Assembly (NCBI RefSeq): GCF_964275005.1
Contig: NC_092705.1
Span: 20,591,723-20,655,722 of the forward strand
Origin: Diadema setosum
Lineage: Eukaryota > Echinodermata > Echinoidea > Diadematoida > Diadematidae
Direction of reading: 5' to 3'
Length of the DNA stretch: 64,000 bases
The notes below the pieces were generated by a model that did no database searches, had not been told where the DNA came from, and saw nothing but the letters and a program-made list of their open reading frames with translations. The translations under genes were made by a program, and so were the position numbers. The stretch's first letter is position 1, and each line of letters begins with the position of its first letter. Positions 1 to 9,179 of this stretch are shown one piece after another.

Positions 1-98
1 TGAACAAGCTTGAAACTACAGTCATCAATGTACTAATTCATAGTATTACCTTAGCTCTATCAGTTCTGATTCTAGAGAAGAAGATTTTTTAAGATTCC

Positions 99-129
<31 letters not shown>

Positions 130-902
130 GGGGGGGGGGGTTGGGCCCCCTGGGGGCCCCCTGGGCAGGGCATGGTGCCCACTTTAACAAATTGAGATCC
201 TAACCCCCTAGGGATGCTACTTGCCAAGTTTGGTGAAAATCGGTCCTGGGGTTTTCAAGAAGATGAAAATGTAAAAAGTTTATGCACGACGGACGACGGA
301 CGAAGAGCGATCGCAATAACTCACTTGAGCCTTTGGCTCAGGTGAGCTAAAAACCAAGAAAAAAACCAAGAAATGCAAAATTGATAAAGAGCAATTCTGC
401 AGACTCAAATTTGATAGAGACAAAATTATCAAAATGCAATGTTACAGTAAAAGGTTATGACACATAAAAGTATTGCACAGTACTAGTCAAGAGTATTGTT
501 CAATGAAGAGGCTGTTTGATCCAAAACCTTTTTTTCACAAAGGTAGTTTAACTCTAATCCACATATTAGGCAAATTTTGAATGTGAAAATAAGCATGACA
601 TATTGCACATGCCAACAGACTTTTAATGCTGAATACGCCCTGACGCACCCACATAAAATGTATGCCCATTTCACATTTGTTCTATTTCATGGACTATATC
701 TAAACCACGAAACTGATTTAAAGTATGTTTGTGAATGCTGGCCTTTGTGTTTAAACTAAATATGACAGGCAGGTTTCTTTCCTTACTTGAATATCAATTT
801 GTTTGTTTTTGGTGGAGATTTTTTTTTTTTTTGAATCGCCAGGAGAAGGGAAAATAATCAGTGTCTCCTGTAAAGTTTGTTTGCCTGTTTTTGTCTGTGT
901 AC
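1..902. repeat. RUBCN intron 10 part; dispersed repeat 100-350 ending in a hairpin
   Basis: Poly-T and poly-G tracts at 100-140 precede a block at about 175-350. That block ends in a GACGG-type run (gacgacggacgacg) and a perfect short hairpin, CTCACTTGAGCC with GGCTCAGGTGAG, at 320-346. I recall this terminal hairpin and the preceding GACGG run from dispersed repeats of marine invertebrates, but the family name is not certain. The rest (350-902) shows only short A/T tracts. Confidence 0.6.
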
Positions 903-1096
903 CTGCTGAGGGGCATCTTTTTCCGACACCAGCCATTCGAGCTCGGAGGCGGCGGGCAGCTGACGAAAGGAGAACTTCTTGATGAGTGAGAGCGCTATGG
1001 CTTCAGCTGACAGCTGATTGGACGACGGATCCATCTTACCGAGAGGAATCACCGTCTCTAGAGGATGCATCTTGTTGGCTCGCTTCAGCTCCGCAT
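903..1096 (-). CDS. RUBCN: RUBCN coding exon 10 (last in window)
   Basis: Residues about 722-786. The acceptor is ctcctccag with a phase-1 junction and the donor is CAG|gtacac in phase 0. It encodes a short basic stretch, then [10 protein letters not shown] and [11 protein letters not shown] followed by DAPQQ. In human Rubicon the matching segment ([18 protein letters not shown]) lies between the PI3K-binding region and the Rubicon-homology domain. It is one of the most conserved blocks and anchors the identification. The next exon is beyond the left edge of the window. Confidence 0.93.
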
Positions 1097-1557
1097 CTGG
1101 AGGAGAAAAAAGTGGAACAGTGTGAGAGGAGTGTTGAAAAATAGCTTGCAATCATAATCTACTTGTAAAACCAGAATTTTTGTGTGAACAAAGCTTTCAC
1201 AAATTCGGGAGGAGCCAAGATTCGCGAAAATAAAAAGCACATGAAAGATTTTTTTTAAACAATGCGCTGCAATGAATGCCAGCAGAATGCTGTACATGAT
1301 ACATTTTTAAAAGTAGACTTATACTGTATACTACTGCTGTAATACAGTACTGGTAAACCTGGTGCATGATCAAATAAAATTGCAACTGTATTGCACGTCA
1401 AAACTTAATGCAAATAGTAGCATACATTCTTTTCTTCTTTTAAAACTATGTGTGTTTACTAATGCACATTCTCATTTTCTGCATAAACAATAGCGTGCTA
1501 GAGTTGAGAGCAAAAAGGCATGGAAAAAATTAATGAAAAATATAAGTTCACGCTCAC
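1097..1557. repeat. RUBCN intron 9 with a degraded TTCGCG-type MITE
   Basis: Bases about 1160-1250 (GAGCCAAGATTCGCGAAA then AAGCACATGAAAG) match the left half of the complete element at 60734-60939. The other half is missing. Nothing else stands out. Confidence 0.5.
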
Positions 1558-1662
1558 CTGAATAAAGTGATCCAAGGGATGCAGTCAATCCCTCCGTTTT
1601 CATGGCAACCAGATTGGTCTCACAAGTCACTGCAAAATCCTCCGCCTCCTCCCCCGATTCCT
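1558..1662 (-). CDS. RUBCN: RUBCN coding exon 9
   Basis: Phase 1 in and phase 1 out, 105 nt, residues about 687-721. It starts with an acidic run (EESGEEAEDF) that corresponds to the acidic stretch after the DSGS motif in vertebrate Rubicon. The rest is poorly conserved and Thr/Ser-rich. The acceptor is ttttccttgcag and the donor is TCAG|gtgagc. The exon was found by splice signals and phase rather than by a long open frame. It joins exons 8 and 10 without a stop. Confidence 0.82.
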
Positions 1663-2190
1663 CTGCAAGGAAAAGGATGAAAGGGAAAATATTTGAGTGT
1701 ATACCACATCAAACTGAACTTTTTTTAAGTCCAGAAACACTTGCAGAGCCTGGCTGCCACCATTTCATGCTGAGGATCATTATCAATCAAATTATCAAAA
1801 TCCAAATCAGTCATATCAGAGGATTTTTAAAACATATCTTTGATAAGTACCTTATCAAGTACCTTAAATACCTTTAAATTTTTGTTTCTTTTCCAAAAGT
1901 TTAACATTCAAAAGCTGAGGGAGTACACACATATAGAAAATTACTTCAAACATCTTAATGTACATTTGTAGACATCATGCCACAATACTTAGAACACTTG
2001 CTTTGAGCATCTCAGCTACTATGACAACAGAAAAACATTATCAAGACAAAACAATGATTTATAACAAAAGAGGCAGGCTGCAATACGATATCAAGTGTCT
2101 CGAAAGTTGAGTTATGTGAAGTGGGGTGATATGAAAGTAAAACCAATCCATGCTTCTTATAATCTGCTTCATCAACGATTTTAGACAAAC
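1663..2190. other. RUBCN intron 8
   Basis: AT-rich intron DNA. No gene, no recognisable repeat and no notable structure. Confidence 0.6.
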
Positions 2191-2250
2191 CTGAGTCTGA
2201 GTACTCGGCTGGGGATTGAAGGTCGCCGGGTAGAAATCCACTATCAATTT
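2191..2250 (-). CDS. RUBCN: RUBCN coding exon 8 (60 nt)
   Basis: Small exon, phase 1 on both sides, residues about 667-686. It encodes a Pro/Ser/Asp-rich stretch ending in EYSDS, which fits the LSDSGS stretch of vertebrate Rubicon. The acceptor is gtgtcgtag and the donor is CAG|gtttgt. Being a multiple of three nucleotides it could be skipped without a frameshift. Its incoming phase decides which exon-7 donor is used. Confidence 0.78.
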
Positions 2251-4687
2251 CTACGACACAGACCACCACGACAGTCAAACAGAAACACAAAAACAAAAAC
2301 AAAAGGAAGGCAATGTGATGCAAAGGAATTTTACAGGCATGCTGGCACATATACATGTCATGCAAACATTTTCTTTTAAACCATGGGTGCCCCACCCCCT
2401 TCCCCACGAACATCGACATTGACAATGTAACTCATTAATTCCTGTAAACATGAACAATTACCTTGGGCAAAGTTTCAAAAAATAAGTATTTTTGGCAGTA
2501 TTTTTTTTAGGACCAGAATGGTGTTTGTTCAAATTTAGAGCAAAGAGCATGTGCCCCTAGATTTGATGGGATCATGTGCTTCAGGAAAAGTCTCATGCTG
2601 TCCTTGTATAGTTCCCAGAGCAGTTTCCTGCCTTATGGGTAATAACTTCTTCCTCGTAATACAAATATAGCGTGATCAACACAAATCATATGATACATGG
2701 TGCGCAACCCAGTCACCATCTTAAGCTACATGGATCTAGGGTAAATCTGTTTCTCTACATTATCCCTCCCTTTCACTTCAAAAATAACACCACTGATTGT
2801 TTTTGTTGGGTAAAATCTGAAATTCAAACTATGTCTCATGTAAAACTGTAAAACATCAGACCAACCTACTGCTCCTAACGCACTGACACTGCAGATTGGG
2901 AATAAATTTTGTGAACACGAAAGTGGAACAGTGCACGATAGCTGTTTGCAGGAGCAGTAATATTTCATCTTTGTGCCTGCATAGTATTCAGTTAGAGTAA
3001 GCTGCAGAGCATGCTTTCAGCTTTCTTCAGGTACACCTTTATTGCTACTGTAAAAGTGGATATTTTCACGTGACTAATTTTTTTGCTCTCAGCGGGGGTT
3101 AGAAGAGTTTTGCGTGTTTTTAATTCCGCGGAATCAAAACGTCAACTACTGGAACATATGACAAGCAAAAAATATTCGCGTGCTTTAATTTTATTACAAA
3201 TGCGCAAAAATTTCCACTTTTACAGTAATCTGCACCATGTTTGTTAAGTACTGTATAAACAGTTTATATCCTGATGTTCCAAAATTCCTCACCAACTGAT
3301 ATTTTTTGCAAAATTGAAAATTTGCTAAGAAAAAATCAACATTTTTCTCCTAAAACGAAATAATACTTCTTTCCCATGGTCTCGAAAGTGGTTCTCAATC
3401 ATGAATTCACCAGAGCTGTAAGTTGCAAAATTGTCCTGCATGTCTCAGTTTGCAATGTATCATACATGTAAAATATATGGCATCTTAATTTAATAATAGT
3501 ATTTTCCTTTACTGTTCAAGCTGAAACATTCACTTACAACAATGTATTCAGACAAACAGTATTTTTTTTTTGCCAAAAACAAAAATAAAATCAATCTAGA
3601 GTGTAAGAGGGAGATAACCAATACTATGGGTAGTAAGTTCTCAATAGACGTCAAAGCCAAAAATGTGGATGAAAAGAATCCCAACTACCTGCTATGACTA
3701 GTCAGTGTGCTAGAGTTGGCATGACACAATGTCTCACAACAACCCTGGCCAAGTCTATTCAATCTTCCCAATTGCCTCATTCATTACGTGATATACTGCC
3801 AGACAAGGAAGTTACTTGGTGATTATGGGACCGGTCCTATTGTGTGCTTGTCCTTTACAATACAATAGGAAGTGCTTTTTGTGTGCTGTATTTGGTTTTT
3901 GGTGCCAAAAGTAGAAGCTACTGTATGTAGCAAGCAGGTGGTTGTGTAGAAAGTCAAACTTGATGTGCAGTGCATTCAATAAAAAATATGAGGAAGTGAA
4001 AGGCTGTCAACCCTTTGGAAATCATTGCAACCTAATGGTAGGGCTGGGTTGAATTACAAAGAGTACCAGCCCTGTTTCTGACTTCTTTTGTACAATGAAT
4101 CACTTTAATGTTTCATTGTTTAACTACAGCCAAGCTGGGCATAGGCACCTAGAAGCATAGCCCAATTGGTTCTGAGACAAACATATAGAGCACAATCAAA
4201 TGATCATTTGAGAAAACATAGAAAGTACATGTGATAGCAAAAAAGTAAACATACGTGGAGAGTGTGCTCAAAACCAAAGCAACATTACCAACAAACTGAA
4301 CACATAATGGCTACCATTGTCCATTGAATGCTTACGTCCAAACTGTATACTGCTCGACAAAACATGCATCAATATAATCTAATCACATACATGCTGTATA
4401 ATCTAACTATTTTGTGCAAGAAATGCTCTAAGGCTGTCATATTCTCAAGGAGTAAGAATACAGTAAATCGGCACTTTGACTCACAATTAACAATATAAAC
4501 AATGATGTTCTATACTATACCTCCAACAAAAAGGTGCATTTGATGTATGTGTAGAAACACACAGTGACAGTATTCAAACAAAATGAAACTAAAGGTGTAT
4601 CCATGCAATATTTGTTCACTCTCAACATGACAGTGACATACAGACACTAGCAGTAATTAAGACTAACTAAATGACACAGGGTAGATA
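2251..4687. other. RUBCN intron 7, part before the minisatellite
   Basis: AT-rich intron. It holds one short palindromic element (3048-3225, listed separately). The remainder shows no gene or recognisable repeat. Confidence 0.6.
3048..3225. mobile_element. TA-flanked MITE, TIR CTGTAAAAGTGG
   Basis: 178 bp, bounded by TA on both sides with inverted ends CTGTAAAAGTGG and CCACTTTTACAG. The inside contains TTCCGCGGAATCAA and TATTCGCG, shared with the copy at 27807-28015. TA targets and lack of coding sequence suggest a non-autonomous Tc1/mariner-type element. Confidence 0.8.
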
Positions 4688-5380
4688 TTCTTGATGTTGT
4701 TATGATTCCTTGGATGTTGATGTATTAGCCACCTGGGGTGTTGCCATGTTACCTGGAGTGTTGCCATGCTACTTGGGATGTTGATGTGATACCTGGAGTA
4801 TTGATGCATCACCCGGGGTGTTGAGGTTTATCTGAGATAATGACGATGACCTTGGATGTTGATATGTGATCTGGGATGTTGATGTGTAATCTTGGATGAT
4901 GTGTTACACTGGATGTTGATGTGTTATCTTGGATATTGATGTGTTATGTGGGATGATGATGCATTACCTAGGATGTTGATGTGTAATCTGGAATGCTGAT
5001 GTATCATCTTGGATTATGATCCGTTACCTGGGATGCTGATGAGTTATCTGGAATGCTGATGCATTACGTGGGATGTTGATGTGTAATCTCGGATGTTGAT
5101 GTGTAATCTGGAATGCTGATGCATTATCTTCCATGTTGATGCGTTATCTGGGTTGTACACACGTTACCTTGGATGCTGTTGTGTTATCTGGATGATGCGT
5201 TACCCTGGATGTTGATGTGTAATTTGGGATGCTGATGTGATATCTCAGATGATGATGATGACCCTGGATGTTGATGTGTTATCTGGGTTGTTGATATGTA
5301 ATCTGGGTTGTTAATGTGCTACCTTGGATGTTGTTGTACTATCTGAGATGATGAAACTTTACCTGGGATATGGTTGTCAG
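4688..5380. repeat. 20-bp minisatellite abutting the RUBCN exon 7 donor
   Basis: About 34 imperfect units with plus-strand consensus ACCTGGGATGTTGATGTGTT. Near the exon the units start at 5281, 5301, 5321, 5341 and 5361, a strict 20-bp lattice. The last, at 5361, contains the real donor and the last 18 nt of exon 7. Read on the transcribed strand many units carry CCAG|GTA or CAAG|GTA, so the array is a row of donor-like sites. Other units read AGAT and have lost the GT. Confidence 0.85.
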
Positions 5381-5567
5381 TCTCAGACTGCATCCTTTGT
5401 TCCCGTTTCTCGCTCCGTCTCAGTCTAATCCGCTGCTTGAGTTGTTGGATTTCCTCGTCGGAGGCGTCAGATTCGTGATCCGACGGGGATTGCTTACTCA
5501 GCTGCTTGCACTTGATCTGTTCAACAGCAGCAATGATGGCCTCTGAGATACAGAAATGGGCGTTTTC
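5363..5567 (-). CDS. RUBCN: RUBCN coding exon 7 (PI3K-complex-binding region)
   Basis: Phase 0 in and phase 1 out, 205 nt, residues about 599-667. The block ENAHFCISEAIIAAVEQIKC, then DEEIQQLKQRIRLRR, closely follows human Rubicon (NAHFSISESLIAAIE and REIQELKQKIRLRR). The human counterpart lies in the mapped binding region for the Vps34 complex. The second block is a predicted short charged helix. The acceptor is ccccaccag and the donor is CCCAG|gtaaag. The last 18 nt and the donor lie in register with a 20-bp minisatellite that begins at once downstream in the intron. A second donor-like site 40 nt further on would shift the frame into a stop in exon 8, so the 5362/5363 boundary is preferred. 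Confidence 0.93.
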
Positions 5568-5659
5568 CTGGTGGGGTGAGAGAAGAAATATTTTGCTTGT
5601 TTGTCTGTTTGTTTCATTTCCATCTGCGAAGATGGATGGATAGCCCATAATCAGTTGCA

Positions 5660-5933
5660 ATAGCTAGTCTTCCATGGGGTCCAGTTGGATGTTAGGCGGG
5701 ACCACTTCACCGGGTTAAACACCCTGTTCTTTGCAATGAATTTATGAAGCGGGATCATTTACTCACACGCAGGACCTCCATTTTATGTCCTAACTGAGGG
5801 ACAGAGTGTTTTGCCTCTTACTAAAAGGGACGATATGATTACGCACAACATTACCCAGTGGGACTCGGGAATCAAACCTGGGTCCTGTGGATCGTGAAAC
5901 AGATGCGCTACCAACTGAGCTAACTCACCGCCC
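5660..5933 (-). mobile_element. tRNA-derived SINE
   Basis: Read on minus, the element begins GGGCGGTGAGTTAGCTCAG (tRNA A-box region). A B-box-like GGTTTGATTCCC follows at 5879-5868, then a CTGTCCCTCAGTTAGGACA body and a tail near ACCCCATGGAAGAC. Head, body and tail order fits a tRNA-derived SINE. A functional tRNA is excluded because the acceptor end does not pair and a body follows. It lies antisense-neutral, in RUBCN intron 6 and in the same orientation as the gene. Confidence 0.75.
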
Positions 5934-6139
5934 TGAAGTGAGAAACTTTTTAATGTACCAATCGTTCCATACACTACTCTCCTAATCTTCTTTGTTGATT
6001 TACGATACATCCCTCATTCATGGGATGATATGCTCTATTGCTTACCAACATCAACTAACTATAAATTAATTCTATACATTGAAACACCGGACCTAATAAC
6101 CCCTCAACTCCCTACTATTACGTATTAAAGACCTATTAA

Positions 6140-6236
6140 GGCGTTGCATCAAAACTACGACCAGCAGGATCCCTCAGGAGCCTGCTTGAATCAGGATCCT
6201 GAGGGTTCCTGCTGGTCATAATTTTGATGCAACGCC
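6140..6236. mobile_element. 97-bp hairpin MITE, copy 1 (RUBCN intron 6)
   Basis: Almost the whole element is one palindrome: GGCGTTGCATCAAAA at the left, its complement at the right, and the arms meet near 6188. The copy at 51468-51564 has the same length (97 bp) and about the same sequence. A TA lies on the right flank; the left flank is AA, probably mutated. Confidence 0.85.
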
Positions 6237-6529
6237 TAAAGAAGTTCAGCATTGCACCTCTACATGTAATAAATATACCATAAATAAAGATGCAGGCATA
6301 CAATTCACATATCACCATGACCATGACTGCAACAGTGTTGACAAATTACCACAAATTTCTGAACAGTGTGAATGGAACATACACTATCTTTGACACATGC
6401 ACAGAAAGGATAACGAGTTCACACTGCACTCTGAAACCGATGAATGAGAACAGTTAAGTTTCCTCCACCAGGAAAGTGTGAACAGGCTAGTTCATACTGT
6501 GCTGGCAGAAGCAGTGATCGCTGACATAC

Positions 6530-6624
6530 CTTATCCACTTCTGGGCAGGTTGCAAAGTCTTGAGAAGACAGGAATGTGAAGAGGGATTCTCCCTGGCTGG
6601 GCTGAGGAAAGTATCCATCGCACG
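6530..6624 (-). CDS. RUBCN: RUBCN coding exon 6
   Basis: Phase 1 in and phase 0 out, 95 nt, residues about 567-598. In the chosen frame it reads CDGYFPQPSQGESLFTFLSS then QDFATCPEVDK. This aligns with the human stretch around [22 protein letters not shown]. Other frames give open but unrelated peptides, so the match and the phase settle the frame. The acceptor is gtctccag and the donor is AAG|gtatgt. Confidence 0.9.
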
Positions 6625-7028
6625 CTGGAGACGGACTGCCTGGTTACCGTTGCCAGGGAAACAAGTGAAATAATTAGTCAAGAGTCTAGGATAGAGAATG
6701 GGTATGACTGGAAGGAGTGTGCCTTAATAAGTTTTGAAATATCAAAATGTGATTGACAAACTGGACTGTGAAATACACTTTGTACAAAGCAGTTATTGAA
6801 AGTTGTGTGGCTAGAGTTAGGATGGTACCAGGATGTTGTTGATCGCTGTGGCTCTACCATTCTCATACACTGTGACATATTTTAAGAAATTCACTAGAAT
6901 CAGTACCCTCATTTAGAAATTTAGGAACACAAGCAACTGTATGAACATAAAACACTTATGTATGTGTGCATACTGTATGGTATTATACATATCAACATAC
7001 ACACATACACACAGACACATACAATAAT

Positions 7029-7222
7029 GTACATACATAGACAAGCAAACCTGTCTATATTGGCCACCCAAGGGAGACAATAAAAGTGTGGCTGTTATAG
7101 ACAGGTGTCCGCTATAGACAGAGCCGTTCACATGGCTTTTCATTTCAGAGGGAATTGTCTTTGGTGGCCTTATACAGCAGGTGACCACTATAGACACGTG
7201 CCTGCTAAGGCAGGTTTGACTG
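7029..7222. mobile_element. pogo-like MITE in RUBCN intron 5
   Basis: Inverted ends around AAACCTGTCTATA (left) and GCAGGTTTGACTGTA (right), with internal inverted CTATAGACA repeats. The style (CAGTCAAACCTG end, TA flank) resembles pogo/Tigger-type miniature elements. No open frame. Confidence 0.6.
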
Positions 7223-7278
7223 TACTTGCTATTACAATCTATTTATCAATCATTACATGCTAGCATACTTACTGATAC

Positions 7279-8452
7279 CTGATGATTTTCTCACTGACAA
7301 AGGATCTGCAGGCAAGGATGAGGAGAGTCCATCTGCTTCTGTTGTCCATTGTTTGGTCCCATTATTAGGCTTGAATGTACTGATGGGAACAGAGTCCCTT
7401 CTCTGTTGGTCCAAACCACCTCCTTTCACATTTAAAACCTGATCAGATTTGGATCGCGTGTGCCTTAAGTGTTTGTGCTTGACAGCTTGAGACCCAGACT
7501 CATTAACAAGGTCTTCGTTGCTACGACGATGAGCTGCTCGACCTCGTCTTCCCTGGCGTGCCACCTCTCCAAGGAACCCAATCTGGTCTTCCTCCTCCTC
7601 GGAAAACAAGAGATGTTCACTGCTGGAGTTCAGTAGTGACTGTTTGCCGGATGACATAGAATCACTGCGAAGGAGATTGTTCGTCCGAGAGCTGGGCACT
7701 TCGGGAGATAAATTGCAGTTTGTCGCTTGCATCCCATCTGTCGAGTCCTCCATGGAGGACTCCAACGTCCTGGCATGAGCAGAAGAAGAAGGTGAATTGT
7801 CATAGGTGAAGATGATCCTATTCTGAATCTGGTCTCCATGCACATTCTCTGCATCCATGTCTTGCTCCTCACCTTCCTCCCAATAAAGAGAGCTGGAGGT
7901 CCTGCGGCGAGATCTGTGGTTGCCATCGCCGCTCCTATCACCATTGTCACAGACTTTCTTCATGCCATAAAAGTTGTTATCATTTTCATCCATGTTCACC
8001 CTAGACCTCATGAGAGCAGGTTCACTCTCCGCTCGCAGTAGTATTCGTGACCTCTGGAAACTTTCCTTGGCAATGGGTGCAGCAGGACGATTGAGTAGAG
8101 GATCATTCAGAGGCACCTGTGCTCCAGCATCACTCACTACACTCCCATTATTGAAGTCTCCATTCGGGACTCCTTCCAAGAGGGCCATCAGAGCCTCCTT
8201 GGCCGAATTCCTCCGGACATTCGAGGGGCTCCGTCCGAGGGCCTGGTCTTCAACAGTGTCCAGGATTGATGCACCCTTGGGGGAGCTGAATGGGAGGGGT
8301 TCCATACTGTCCTGTCTTGCCAACGTGGGTGATGCGGGGGTTACCCTGACTGAAGAAGGAATTTCTCTCACTGATGAAGGGATGGGGCTACCGGGTGATC
8401 TTGGACGTGTCTTGGAAAGATGGGTACCAGTATAGGGGAGGTGCTTCTGCAA
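7279..8452 (-). CDS. RUBCN: RUBCN coding exon 5 (large Ser-rich exon)
   Basis: The largest coding exon: 1174 nt, residues about 176-566, low complexity and probably disordered. It is rich in Ser, Asn, Asp and Arg, with an acidic run (SEEEEDQ). At least eight basophilic-kinase or 14-3-3-like sites are visible: RQDS, RRNS, RRTS, RSDS, RRSN, RSKS, RAES and RRDS. Vertebrate Rubicon has a comparable Ser-rich middle with little sequence conservation. The acceptor offers two AGs 6 nt apart (ttgcag then TTGCAG). The donor also has two in-phase choices (TCAG|gtatca at 7278, or ATCA|gtaagt, which would move the exon start to 7273). Both choices change the protein by two residues. The 153-codon open frame on the opposite strand here is a shadow. 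Confidence 0.92.
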
Positions 8453-9179
8453 CTGCAAATAGAATGTACATAATACAGAGTTACACTGACTGTGATATAA
8501 CCTGGGTAATCAGTGAATGATTATGAGAAAGTACATTTTCTAAAGCACTAGTTACACCAGCTGGATGTTGTACAGTACACTGTCTGCTCTCTTTTTTCTT
8601 TTCTTTTTTTAAAATAATATCAGGGGTGAGGACTTTCTGCTTAGACTGCGTTAAATTCAATTTGCTTTGTAAAGGAACAACTACTGGTCACTGGAGCTTA
8701 CAAGTGCAAGTACAAAGTAAAATTTCAATGTGGCAGTGTATGCTAAACCATAGCAATTCATCTTAATGTGTATTGCAGGTGAAATACATACTGTAGACAT
8801 TCAGGGGAAACAAAGACAAAGGTTTTGATGTGCATTCATCAGGATGATCTATGTGTAAATTCCAATCACAATCCTTGGAATCTATACTATACACATTTAT
8901 CAGTAATTCATCAGCTTTATCACTTCAAGAATAAGATTTTATACTTCTTTTACAAACACAAGAACAAGATTTTATACTTCTTTTACAAACAAACAAAATA
9001 AAAATAGGTACGCATTCACCAAGAATGCATATACCCGGGTACTTTGACCCAAGGAAGAACATAACACATAACACTTGGAGTAGATGCATTGATGAAAGGT
9101 GTTGAAGCATGCCTTCTTCAAGTTGGCCAGTCTTTGCCTGAAAAAAAAAAAAAAAAAAAAAAAAAAACCTCACTGTGGC
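8453..9179. other. RUBCN intron 4, exon-5 side
   Basis: AT-rich intron DNA with a short direct repeat (caagaataagattttatacttctt-like, near 8925 and 8960) and a 27-bp poly-A at 9141. Nothing else is recognised. Confidence 0.5.

Noticed and set aside
5323..5362. Extension of RUBCN exon 7 into the minisatellite (peptide GKVSSSQIVQQHP, loosely like human RVTSSSSQF)
   Set aside because: The frame would then be phase 2 at the next donor and meet a stop in exon 8. The phase-1 donor at 5362 joins exon 8 cleanly. The likeness is probably chance.
5857..5933. tRNA gene on the minus strand
   Set aside because: A and B boxes are present, but the acceptor stem does not pair and a SINE body follows. Called a SINE.
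7974..8435. 153-codon open frame on the plus strand
   Set aside because: It lies opposite the RUBCN coding exon 5, whose reading is supported by splice phase on both sides. The antisense frame has no domain.
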